A DNA stretch of 64,000 bases, taken from contig SPDT01000013.1 in assembly GCA_008477525.1 (NCBI GenBank), forward strand, positions 1,659,501-1,723,500, given 5' to 3'. This DNA is from Hypomyces perniciosus. Taxonomy: Eukaryota; Ascomycota; Sordariomycetes; Hypocreales; Hypocreaceae. This document shows, piece after piece, positions 12,692 through 23,599 of the stretch (position 1 is the first letter of the stretch; each line of letters begins with the position of its first letter). A program made the position numbers and the translations under genes. The notes under the pieces are model-generated. The model ran no database searches. It had not been told where the DNA came from and saw nothing but the letters and a program-made list of their open reading frames with translations.

Positions 12692-14727
12692 ATGGCAGAC
12701 TCCAAAGCGGCGCCCTATCGCGACGTCACGGATCGGGGCAGCATCCATCACAACACGGATCCTGCCCTCGAGCCCGCTCATCAGCACCGTCACGAGCATC
12801 TTCACCACTCGCCTCGCGTCGACGCTGCGGGCCACGACGATGCCGTCTATACAAAGGACACCACTGTCGACCCGACGCTTGTGCCTGCTCAGAACCATAG
12901 CCATGACCATCACCACATCGCAAAGGCCTCCGACACCACGCCGCCCGACTATAGCGATCACGAGAAGGCAGAGGCGGGTGTTGTGCGCGCTGCCGTTGGC
13001 TCGGACGATGCGGGCTCGCGCTCGCAGAGACGCCGCTTCGGGGTTGCCTATCGCCACTACCGCATCTTCATCCATATGTTCATCTTCCTGCTCTTCACGG
13101 GCTGGTGGATTGCGTCGCTGATCCTCCATCGCAACGACAAGAACTGGGTCGTCCCCTTTTTGCTGTATCTCGCCATCATCATCCGCCTGTTCTTCTTCCA
13201 TGTGTCCAGCCGCTACGTTTCCAACGCTATCAAGTTCGTCTGGAAGCACACGGCTGTGCGCATCCACGAAGCCCTCCCCCCCAAGCTGCGCACGCCTGCT
13301 GGCGCTTTCGTCGCCATTGGCACCGTCTGTATCGGCTCCTTCGCCTCCGAGGAGTTCGAGGACAACACGCGCGCGAACCGTGCCGTCAGTCTCTTTGGCA
13401 TGCTCGTCATCATCGGCGTCTTCTGGGCCACCAGCAAGAGCCGCAAGCACGTCAACTGGCGCACCGTCATTGGTGGCATGCTTGCTCAGTACATCATTGG
13501 CCTCTTCGTCCTGCGCACCACTGTCGGCTACGACATCTTCAAGTTCGTTGCTGACCGCGCTCACGACTTGCTTGGCTTCTCCCAGGATGGTGTCGCCTTC
13601 TTGACCACCCCCGATGTCGCCAAGACGCCCTGGTTCTTCTTTGGTGTCATTCCCGCCATCATCTTCTTCATCTCCCTCGTCCAGGTCCTCTACTTCATTG
13701 GCTTCCTGCAGTGGTTCATCCAAAAGGCTGCTACCTTCGTCTTCTGGGCTCTCAATGCCTCGGGTGCCGAGGCTATCGTCGCCGCTGCCACCCCCTTCAT
13801 TGGCCAGGGTGAATCTGCCATGCTGGTCCGTCCCTTTGTGCCTCACATGACCAAGGCCGAGATCCACCAGATCATGACTTGCGGTTTCGCTACCATCTCT
13901 GGTTCAGTCCTGGTGGGCTACATTGGCCTTGGTCTGAACGCCGAGGCCCTGGTCTCATCCTGCATCATGTCTATCCCTGCCTCTCTCGCCATCTCCAAGC
14001 TGCGCTACCCCGAGACCGAGGAGACTCTCACCGCCGGCCAGGTTGTCATCCCCGATGATGACGAGCACAAGGCCGAGAATGCTCTCCACGCCTTTGCTAA
14101 TGGCGCTTGGCTTGGTATCAAGATTGGCGGCACCATCATCGCCTCTCTGCTCTGCATTCTCGCCGCTGTTGGCCTGATCAACGGCCTTCTAACCTGGTGG
14201 GGTCGCTACATCAACATCAACGATCCCACCTTGACTCTCCAGACCATCCTCGCCTACGTCTGCTACCCTATTGCCTTCTTGTTGGGTGTACCTCGCAATG
14301 GTGATCTCTTCAAGGTTGCCAAGCTCATCGCCCAAAAGGTCATCACCGTAAGTGTCCCCCTGCTCTCTCTCATACCTCGCTCGCGTGTCATGATGCCTTG
14401 AATACCAAAATGTGATAATAACACATGTCCCTCCAGAACGAGTACAATGCCTTCAGCGCCCTTGCCAACGAACCTTACTACGCGACCCTCTCTCCCCGCT
14501 CTCAGCTCATCGCCACGTACGCTCTTTGCGGCTTCGGCAACATTGGTTCTCTGGGTATCCAGATCGGTATCCTTAGCCAGCTCGCCCCGTCCCGCGGTGG
14601 TGATGTTGCCAGGCTCGCCATCTCCGCGCTTATCTCTGGTGTCATGTCGACCTTGACCTCGGCCACCGTCGCCGGTCTGGTCGTCACCACACAGATTTCC
14701 AGCTTTGTCAGGGCGCCCCCTGCATAA
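12692..14727 (+). CDS. Concentrative nucleoside transporter (CNT family)
   Basis: Plasma-membrane cation-coupled nucleoside importer of the CNT (SLC28) family. Exons 12692-14347 and 14437-14727 join to 648 aa. About 120 hydrophilic N-terminal residues contain two His-rich patches (HQHRHEHLHH and NHSHDHHH), then membrane helices begin near residue 125. The CNT hallmarks are present: a gate-domain block around GQGESAMLVRPF, the helix motif GFATISGSVLVGYIGLG, and near the C-terminus ALCGFGNIGSLGIQIG, the conserved substrate-binding and structural segment. The single intron lies in the C-terminal third (GTAAGT...CAG) and the last 97 codons come from the second exon. Length is normal for fungal and animal CNTs. 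The His patches may bind metal; this is speculative. Confidence 0.92.
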
Positions 14728-15342
14728 GGAGCTTCTGTGCATGCATATATGTGATTCGATTTTGAGACGCGTTTGGCGAAGAGGAGTTATAATGGGTGAT
14801 GAGAAGTGCATACATATATATATACTATGTGCGAAACGTGCCATGTATAAAACGAGAGAAGGCTATTTTCTATTGTAATATGTGGTCATGAGAGAAACAG
14901 AAAGAGATGTAGAGAAGATACCCAGTATGAAGAGAAAGAAAAGAACTGCCTTTCATGACTGTTCACACATTTGGCCCTCGTCTCATTCTGCCTAACATGG
15001 CATCGCCTTGGCTGTCTATTTATGCTATTCCTAGGTGAAGACTCTAAGGACTGTTACAAGAATTCGATTAAAGTACCTAAGGTAGGTATGCTTAAATCCT
15101 TCACCTTGACTAGACAGAGTTGTACACCCCACATTCACCTTCTTCACCTTTACCTTCACCTTTACCTTCACCTTCACCTTTACCTTCACCTTCACCCCGC
15201 ACTGATGGCCCAACTCTCTCATTCACTTACCATCATCTTGACCTGCTTTCAACTATCTTCCTTCCTAGAGTTTCCCTATTTGTTCTAATTCTGAGTCTGT
15301 GGAGGAGAAAGAGAGAGGAGTCAATCGTTCGTGTAAGGAACC
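14728..15342. other. Intergenic region with TA-rich 3' flank and minisatellite
   Basis: Contains the 3' flank of the transporter (a CATATATATATAC tract around 14812-14825, polyadenylation-like TATAATG elements) and the pyrimidine minisatellite noted separately. No gene seen. Confidence 0.5.
15134..15196. repeat. Hexamer minisatellite (CTTCAC / CTTTAC)
   Basis: About ten tandem hexamers alternating CTTCAC and CTTTAC, some 150 bp upstream of the HRI1-like start. On the opposite strand it reads as a Lys-Val repeat, which is not a gene. Confidence 0.85.
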
Positions 15343-16145
15343 ATGGCTGGCATTTCTATTCGCAAATTCATCAAATGGCTCCCCAACAAGGCGAGTGAGC
15401 CGACATCAACGCTTGTTCTCACGTCCCCCGAGAGGCGATATGTTGATATACGGATTTTACTTCCTGATAATGGCAATGGCACTTTGAGTGAAGATGAAGG
15501 TAAGCAGCCTATTGCCTCTTTACCACCTCCTTCTTGGACTCCTGGACATAACCACAGGTGTTCCGACAGCATTCGAGGTTCCTCATCTAACAATTAATAG
15601 AGATCCTTTCCCTTGAGCATTTAGACTGGGCTATAGCCGGCACTTCATCCTCAACGACCTTCCCCGATGGCCACTCCCACTCCCGCTGGGCTCACTGGAT
15701 CGACTCACGCACTCTCGATGCAGAATCCGCCTCCGATGAAGGTGATATGTACCCTCAACCCGATGGTCTCACGCTCGAAAAGGGCAACATGATTAACCCC
15801 GCCACTGGCCAAGATACACAGTATGAGGAGCTGTGGTATGACCCCCCGCTGCCGGTTGATGTATCTTTTGCGGTGCTGCAGATGGAGGATGAGGGGAAAG
15901 GGAAACGGGGCACGTTTGTGAGGTTGGGAGAGTGGGCGCAGGTCCTGGTGAGGGATGGGGATGACGTTGTGGCAGAAAGATGGGAATATACAGCGGAAGG
16001 GGGGTGGAGGAGGAGGGTTCGAGTTGGAGGGGAGAGGGAGATGCCGTGTGAGAGAGTGTTGAAGGAGCAGGAGGTGCTTAGGATTGGGGACGAAATTACG
16101 GCTGGGGGTGATGTTTGGAGAGTGGTTGAAGTGGCGGATCTATGA
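15343..16145 (+). CDS. HRI1 family protein
   Basis: Small soluble protein of the HRI1 family, conserved in fungi; the yeast member interacts with the Sec72 translocon subunit but has no settled biochemical role. Exons 15343-15499 and 15601-16145 join to 233 aa. Family features are clear: an N-terminal segment SIRKFIKWLP followed by PTSTLVLTSP, the LDWAIAGTS block, HSRWAHWIDSRT, and the highly conserved DEGDMYPQPDGLTLEKG and INPATG segments. The two-domain beta-barrel length matches the family. The intron splits a Glu codon, and the start gives a good match from residue 4. The second half has unusually G-rich codon use (GGG, GAG). Confidence 0.85.
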
Positions 16146-16877
16146 GGATTGGGTTGATGTATAACAATTATCGCTACCAATTGCCATGGCACTCATTCCT
16201 TTCATCAACGAGAAACCTACAGTAGCATACGTAAAGAGAGCAACTGAGGAGAAACAACAGCAAGCTTTCCAGGACTGGTGGAATATATAGTCAACACGAC
16301 AAATACAGAGACTGCAGACTACAGGCTACCCCAAGACCAACGGAGGAGCTGAAAGAACTCGGGAGAACAGAGCTACACTGGATCATCGCAGCAAGGACGG
16401 GGCACGGAGACTTTTCCCGATGCCATGAACGATTAATAACTATAATAACTACGACGACGATGACAGCAACAACACCAATAACTAATAACCAACACACACA
16501 CCCCAAAGACATAACAGTCCACAAATAGAAACACAACAGAATAGAATAGGATTCACTACCCATAATGCTATACCACCCCCTAGGTTGTGTTTAACGCAGA
16601 AGTCTAGAGATAAGCCCAGCGCGTTGGCATTGATGATGGATTTCTGTCGAATGTATTATAGCTATTAGATAGACTCATGAAGCGCCTTATGCCCCATGTT
16701 AGGCGAAAGACTGCACTAAGCGGTTCACTGGCGTTAAATATACTCCTCTCTCTCTCCCATTCCTTTCACGCTCATCCATCCTTCCACTGTTCATCACGGC
16801 GTTACTCGAACCTCCTTCAACTCACTTGGCAGTCCTCTAATCACCCCCCTCTCACGCTTCTTCAACGGCACAGAGGG
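16146..16877. other. Intergenic region
   Basis: No gene recognised. It includes a degenerate AAC/ACG trinucleotide tract (16436-16480) and pyrimidine-rich sequence (16740-16850). Confidence 0.5.
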
Positions 16878-17990
16878 TCATTTCTCCAGCGCAGTCGCTT
16901 TATCCTCTTCATTCTTTATGTTCTTAACCACCTCCCTCTTCCTACTCCCTACCACCTTCCTCCTAACCTCATGGCCAAACATGGTCAATATCCCACCAAC
17001 CTTCCCCGTCTGCTCATCCAAAATACCCCTCATAGCAAACACGTTATTCGCAAAGAAGCTCTTCGCAACCCTCGAGGTGTAGTAATTCACCACCTCAAAG
17101 TCTTCCGGGAGATACCCCGCGTCAATATATGAGTACCGCTTAACACATTCCTCTGTGGATGAGTCTCGCGAAGAATATACCCAAACGCGTTGCATTGAGG
17201 CAGAGGTAGATTGTGAGAGGGCGCGGTATTCAAGTTTGCCGCTGCGGGGATGGAGATTGATGAATGTGAGCCCGGAGGTGAGTGGGATGGGATGCAAGAC
17301 TTTGTGGCTGCCGAAGCCGACGTCGACGAGGTAGCGGATGGTGTTTATAGTAACAATACTCACCATCTGAGTTCTGAGCTCACAAATCATGAGAGTCTCA
17401 ACCAAGTTCAAACAGATAAAGCAACTAGCAATGTCAGGAGCCAGCCGGAGGACTACGGAAGCAACGCCGTATCACGAGGGACTGTTAGGAGGAACGCCCG
17501 CACTAACAGAAGGTCACGGATGAAGGAGGCCAGCCTTCAGAGCATAAGGACTATAATAGGGGCCCTTTCCTCTTAAGAGGAAAGGGCAGAGATTAATACA
17601 GTCACTGCCTGCTCGCCTACCTCGTGCTCACCGCGCTCCAGACTCTATCACTCTCTTCCTGTGACCACCCACTCTTGACAAGCAACGCGGAACTCACAAT
17701 ACAGAGTATCGAGGTCTCGATTCAACTGCCCCTCAACAGTGTAGTACTGTGAATCCCAAAGCTCGAAGCATGCACCAAAGAAGGCGTTTAGCTCCATGCA
17801 ATACGCGCCCTTGCTCTCCACCACGATATTGTCAAAGAGGCCATCAGCGTGCGCGGTATTTGCGGTAGTGCGGACTAATAGACTCGAAGGGCGCGCGGGA
17901 GATTTGCCGCGCTTGTAGCTCGGTGAGGAGTTGGAGAGAATGGGAAGGGGAGGGGTGTTCGGATCGGGGGTAGGGGATGTACGTGATAGA
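16878..17990 (-). pseudogene. Broken arylamine N-acetyltransferase
   Basis: Remains of an NAT enzyme, which acetylates arylamines from acetyl-CoA through a Cys-His-Asp triad. N-terminal family sequence (LLTELQARQ...PFESISPHYRK) is read from about 17985 down. A frame change then leads to LFDNIVVESKGAYCMELN at about 17855-17785, which contains the catalytic Cys. A second frame change follows within the next helix (FFGA...LRALGF). After a scrambled stretch with stops (17450-17650), the frame from 17411 to 16878 contains YLVDVGFGS, holding the catalytic Asp region, and the C-terminal domain. No start ATG joins the first piece, and a stop precedes it. At least two frameshifts make it non-functional as it stands; introns could not rescue all breaks. 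Confidence 0.75.
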
Positions 17991-18833
17991 GACTTAAAGA
18001 TGACAATCTTAATTTTGTAATCAACTATAGATACTACTAGAGGTGGTATGTTGCGGGTAATTTTAAGCTTATTAAGTTAAGCTAAGAGAGAATGATAATA
18101 GTATCATAATTCCATGCCAGTAGAGTGGCTGAGAATTCATTAATAATCTATAAGTAGTTATAATTCCCGTAGTCTTACATAGTCTAACACCTTTGTTTCT
18201 TAGCTGCGTCAACAAGGATGTTGAGTCTCCATGATGACTATTCAGAAATGATGACTATTCAGAAAAGACCCCGGGTGGGTATCGCACTGCTCGGTGCTGC
18301 TGGCAGGTTTGACCCCGGACCGGCGGTTGAAGACATTGGAACTGACCCGGAAACCGAGCTGCTATTCATATGGTGGTGGGAAGGCTTTATGACTTGGAAT
18401 ATGCTAGAGTCTGGGCAAGTATGTTGGCATTTCGATTATGAAGTGAACTTAAGTTAAGGAGGATTACCGTTTAGTATGAGCCAGACGGCACACACAGTGG
18501 AAACTGGGTGGATCTACTTTCTTTCTGTTATTACTACTACTACGGAGTACTCTGTGCTACTCTCATTTTCTTAAGTTGGAGCACACTATTTAGCCGTCAA
18601 ATCCCGGAAACACGCCCTCTCGTATCGTTTACCGTGTGGAAAGTACGACATCAGGTGTTTATTTAGGTGGCAGAGTAGAAGCAAGAGGTTCAATTTACCC
18701 GTGAATCATTGGGCAGAACTGATAACTCGACAACCTCTATTCACGACTAAAGAAATGAGCAAAGAGCTAAATGATTTTCTCTAGTTACACCCTTGGAAAT
18801 TTAAGACTATGTAACTGAAGGTAAAGCATTTAT
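17991..18833. other. Intergenic region at the left edge of the terpenoid cluster
   Basis: No supportable gene; one 79-codon plus-strand open frame (18218-18457) has no homology I recognise. A tract of ACT units followed by TACGGAGTAC lies at 18532-18550, nearly the same as one at 21163-21181 on the other side of P450 A. Confidence 0.5.
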
Positions 18834-20828
18834 TTAAAGTTCACGTGGCGTTAACTGAAAAATTAGCTGTGGCTTCTGCCACGCAATATATGCCTTCTGG
18901 TCTCGCTCCCATACCATATCACGATTAACAATCTCAAAGTCAAAGTTCCATAGCAGCTTACTCATTACCAAACGCATTTCCATCCAGGCGAGGCTAAAGT
19001 ATTTGTTAGTTAGTCTATTGCTGATAGATCATAAGAGGGATGAAGACTCGACTAACTTTCTTCCGATACAGGAGCGTGGTCCCAGGAGAAAAGGCTGACT
19101 TTGTTCTCGGAGATCTTCACCGGATCTGTTTAGCCAGCGCTCGGGTTTAAACGACCATGCATCCGGGAAGTTGGCTTCGGAATGAGTCAACGTCCATGAA
19201 GGCACGGATATGTACGTCTTGGAAATGTCAGCAATGCTTTTCTTTGAGTTCACTTGATGGCGGCTCGTATCCATACATTGTCGGGAATATAGACACCACC
19301 AACCATGGCACCACCCTTAGGGGCGAGACGTGGAGGACCGATAGGAAGTGGGGGATAGAGTCGCAGGCCCTCTTCAACTACTGCCTGAAGATATGATAGT
19401 TTCTGGCAATTCAGGTACGTGATTTCCTGCTCATCGTGAAAACTACCTCGTATTTCTTGGGCAAGCTTTTTATAGGACTCGGGATGTTTGCTCAGGTAAT
19501 AGCAAATTCCCGACAGGGCTGTAGCAGTTGTATCACTTCCTGCTAGTCTGGTGCGTCGTCAGTCAACAGGTAATGGTGGGGAAACTCGGGGGTGTTACAC
19601 TATTGATGCCGCATGTGGAGACATTTCTTCTACCGAGATAGAATCGATTACGTCCTCCCGAGCCAGACAAGATATAAAGTCCTTTCTCTCGGCCTGAGAT
19701 TGCAATCGCCTATGTTACGGAACGTCTTAGACTAGTTGTGGTAGTGAGACAGAAGGGGAGAGCATACTTGGAAACCTTAGACCTCGCGTATGCCATATGC
19801 TGAACCCCCATTTGACGAAGACTGGCAGAAAGAAAGTAATGATACGTCTTATTGAGCAACGGGAAGCTTCGAATCGACCACGCAATGGCTAGAGCCTTCA
19901 CGCGACCGATAATCACTGAGATCTATTTGTTCGTCCGTCCTGCCAGGGAAACTTGATCAGCATGTTGGGAGATAGAGAAAAGAGATCTGTAGGGCGATAC
20001 CTTGCGATAAACATTGGAAGCTTTCCCCAAACGATAATTCGCCAACGACATCGAATGTGAGGAAATTGAACCAGGGGATGATATTGAAGGGACCAAGTTG
20101 TGCTTGTTGCTTGAGCTGGGTCATCAATTTGTCAACATATGTCTGTATGAGAGCTTCCTGTTCGGCCAACGCTCTGTCAGAGAAGGCATGTGATAGTAAA
20201 CGTCTCATTCGGGCATGTCGGCCGATGTCAATTGTGGTCACAATGCTTTCCGTTTGGCCAAGCGGACTCGAATATAGCCGCGGGTCCTTGATGAAGGTCT
20301 TGGCGGTTGGATGGTGGCCATAGACGTCTTTAAGGGCGGTGGGATGGATACACGAGAGCTCATTGGGACCGATTCGAATCGTTTCTCCTACGGTTAAACG
20401 AGATTAGCGAGGTTAAAACTATTGAAGGATAAGAGGTCAGCCCACCATATTTCTTGTGGAGTTTGTCTATCTTCTTATGATGATTCCCTGATGTCACAAG
20501 TCTGACTTTGTAAAGCTATGTGGTGTTGTATCTAATCAGCCAAATATGTTGTTCAGGTTTAGGTCTTTGACACGCACATTTGTGATTACTGCTAGTCGTG
20601 GCACTGGAAATTTTGCTAAGGGATGGAAGTAAAGCTGGTAGAGGATAGACCCGATGAAGTAGATAATAGTCTATAGTTTGGTGGTCTGTGTGAGACAACG
20701 CTTTCGAAGAAAAATACTCATCCAAGGTGTCAAGGTTATTAGAGACTGACTGCTTGACTACAAATCACCAGCGCAGTAGAGAGTCGGAATTCTACCAAGT
20801 TAGAATGTAGAAAAGACGCTGAAGACAT
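18834..20828 (-). CDS. Cytochrome P450 (A), intact, nine exons
   Basis: Membrane-anchored P450 monooxygenase, probably oxidising the cluster's terpene. Nine exons (20828-20751, 20670-20578, 20515-20446, 20387-20001, 19915-19768, 19709-19599, 19547-19277, 19217-19057, 18993-18834) join without a stop to 492 aa. An N-terminal hydrophobic anchor comes before the proline hinge YFHPLAKFPVP. The I-helix is LAGSDTTATAL, the K-helix ExxR is in EEGLRLYPP, the PERF-type motif is FKPERW, and the haem-binding loop is FLLGPRSCIGRN with the ligand Cys near residue 435. The end is LTPREL. Style resembles the CYP65/isotrichodermin-hydroxylase-like group (inference). The first exon (26 codons) is the least certain. 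It is divergent from P450 B. Confidence 0.85.
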
Positions 20829-21549
20829 TGTGTGTTTCGCCAACGATAATAAGGTGATGTGGCAAAAGGACCGCAACTGCGCACAAAACATAAATTCGTG
20901 CAATACAACCTTCATACTACGGTTTATAGCTTTGTCATAAGGTGGACAACATTGATGACTTGAAGCCTAGTTATTAAGCCGAGCCCAATGTTGAATGCTA
21001 ACCCAGTTTGTTCTATGAGGAATCTTGCAGAAAATGATGTTACCCTTACAGAAAAGATAAGCAGAGTATCCTCATTTACCGCTGTTTCACCCTTTGGCTG
21101 TGCCAAGGCACGGCCCATCCGATGACCCAAGCAAAATGCCGGTCATATAATCGATCGATTATTACTACTACTACGGAGTACTCCGTCCCTAGATAGTCTA
21201 TTATGATAGATGTACCAGCATTTGGCTCCTAGCTCGCTCGTATTTGAATAAACCATTACCGCATCACAGAGTATAAGTGGATCAAGGGACAAAGGTGCCT
21301 TGACCTTAACACAGTCAAAGGGATAATAACCCTCTATGGGGCTCGAGTAAGATGGGTCTATTAACGCGCCGATACAAGTAGGTTTATCCCTTGTCACCAC
21401 CTCCGTTGTGAAATGTGTTAATATTTGTACTCGTACACCGTATATAAGGCAGTAATCATTTAATCACTAGTGACTTCTGGAAGATCACTAGCCTGAAGAA
21501 AAAAGCCGAACCCCGAAAGACAGGCTTTCTTTCATTCCCCCATGAAAAA
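20829..21549. promoter_or_regulatory. Divergent promoter between P450 A and P450 B
   Basis: 720 bp between two divergent P450 genes. It contains TATATAAGG at 21441-21449, about 100 bp before the P450 B ATG, and an ACT-rich tract ending in the palindrome TACGGAGTACTCCGT at 21172-21186. Confidence 0.5.
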
Positions 21550-23153
21550 ATGACGACGATATTCCTGGGTGCCATCATTGGCCTTTGTCTTTGTATTGCT
21601 GCTTTCTCGCGATACTGGCGCATCAGACAAGTTCCTGGGCCCATCTTGGCAGCGCTGACGGACCTTTGGAGAATCTGTATTCAGTATCGGGGTTCCATTC
21701 TACCTAGTCTTCTGGACTTACACCGGCGATATGGAGGTATAGTGAGGATTGGCCCAAACACCATCAGCGTCAGCGATCCAAGCTACGTCAGTGTGATATA
21801 TTCGGACAAAGGGGAATATGTCAAGGTTAGTCAGAGTATGTCTCGGGCTGAATGTCAAGATTAGCATGACTGAAACCCTACAAACAGGCAGACTCATATG
21901 AGCCGATGAGGGTCTTTGTAAATGGCCAATCGGTTGGTAGTATCGTTGATATGCAGGACGAGGAGCAAAATCGAGCACTGAAACGAGCCATCGGTGGTGC
22001 ATTCACCACAAAGAGCCTGCTAGACTATGAGCCCGACGTGGACATAACTCTAGGGAAACTCCTCCAAAGGATCGGGCAAAATGAAACCTTCATTCTCCAT
22101 GATGTCTTGTAATTCTTCCAGCTAGACTTCCTCATGAGGATCGCATTCTCCGAGGAACCTGGTCATCTTCACCATGGAGCTGATGTCTACGGGCTCTCAC
22201 AGCTTACTCATAAGTGAATTTCCCACTGGTTCTCCTGGCAGAGCCTGCCGCAGCTGGAGCGCTTTATCTACCGCAACACAATCTGGGGGAAATGGCTGGC
22301 TCAACCATCAGAGTGGGCGAAGATGAGTAAAAGACGCTTCGATGCCCGCAAAGCCTCCCCGCAAGATTCAGGACGAAGGGATCTTTTGCAGAAATGCATT
22401 GATTACAGCGAAAAATACCCCAATGTCCTCAAGGCTCAAACGATAACCAGTGTAGTCAACTCCATCGTCTCAGCCGGCACCGACACTACATCTGGAGCAA
22501 TGACTACGATGCTATATTTTCTACAAAAAATCCCTCTTGTCTTAACTCACTAATGGAGGAACTCCATGACGCTCATCAGACTGGTAAACTGTCGATTCCT
22601 CCACGTTACACGGAGGTCAGTCACCTGCCATTCCTGGACGCCGTATTGAGAGAGGCTTTAAGGCTGAACCCAGCCCTGGCCATTCCCATGGAGAGAATCG
22701 TTCCCTCGTCAGGTTGTTACATCAACGGTACTTTCATCCCTGGAGGGACCGTTATTGGATGTCTCGCTATGGCTGTACACATGGATCGAGCATGCTTTGG
22801 CGAGGATGCAGCACACTTCCGACCGGAACGCTGGCTAAACCGATCTGACGAGGAACGCATTGCCATGGAAAAGGGCTTCCTTGGATGGAGTGCTGGAAGT
22901 AGAGTCTGCTTGGGTCGACATATTGCGGAACTCGAGATCAAAAAGGTGATCCCAACTCTGCTGATGATGTACAACGTAAGTCCCCGTCCTGCAGAAGGAT
23001 GACAAATTTACGGCTGATGGACATTACTAACTTGAACAGGTAAAACTGAACGACCCCGGTTTCACACTACCTTTCGTTGATGGCATCTTAGAGTATGCTT
23101 CGCATCCTATTTCTGTCACTTTCACTGCAAAGGTGGACGAAGGGTCCAATTAA
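21550..23153 (+). pseudogene. Cytochrome P450 (B), inactivated by two stops and a frameshift
   Basis: Remains of a third cluster P450. Segments are 21550-21825, 21888-22975 and 23040-23153, with normal GT-AG introns. All landmarks are recognisable: an N-terminal anchor followed by VPGPILAALTDLW, the I-helix SAGTDTTSGAM, ExxR in REALRLNP, FRPERW, and a haem loop SAGSRVCLGRH (with Trp where the consensus Phe sits). The reading frame is broken by TAA at 22110-22112, where alignment expects Gln, and TGA at 22215-22217, where Arg is likely. A one-base loss in an A-run at 22525-22530 puts the last 150 codons in another frame. Both stops are C-to-T changes. A sequencing error could explain the A-run but not the two stops. 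Confidence 0.85.
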
Positions 23154-23599
23154 AAGGGGAGTGGAACAGTATGTGGGACCTGTGCCTAGGGCTACACTAG
23201 TGTATAGAAGTCAATTTTAGGTGGTCTGTGTCTGTGCCCAAAAGATTAGAAAATTTTCTCACAGTAAGAAGAGCTCTGTTGTCAATGCAGAGAGTATAAC
23301 CAGGCTTAAATAGACTAAATTTAGAGAGGACAAATCCACACATGATCTAAGGTAGTTTCGGTTGACGGCACGGCAATAATAGTAGTACCCAGCTAGCAGA
23401 TAAACTAATGGTTTAGTCATTATGGTCGTTTTGTGGATTAATACCGTCCGTTACGTTACACAATGATTTACCAAATACTTAGGGGTCTGAAAGTCGACCA
23501 CTTTCTCGTGCATATGTTGTATTCATGGGGAGCAGTTAAACCGAACTTTGACATAAACCCGCCCATAGGGCACCCATCAACTATTCAGCCATAAATCGT
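23154..23599. other. Convergent intergenic region between P450 B and P450 C
   Basis: 446 bp of 3' flank for two convergent genes. No gene or repeat recognised. Confidence 0.5.

Noticed and set aside
12644..13867. 407-codon minus-strand open frame
   Set aside because: Lies wholly antisense to the nucleoside transporter, which has clear family motifs; its composition mirrors the codon bias of the real gene.
18218..18457. 79-codon plus-strand open frame
   Set aside because: No similarity, no introns and no promoter signal; not enough to call a gene.
18834..20828. P450 A as a pseudogene
   Set aside because: Raw frames show stops, but splicing nine exons with consensus donors, acceptors and branch points gives one continuous 492-codon frame with all motifs.
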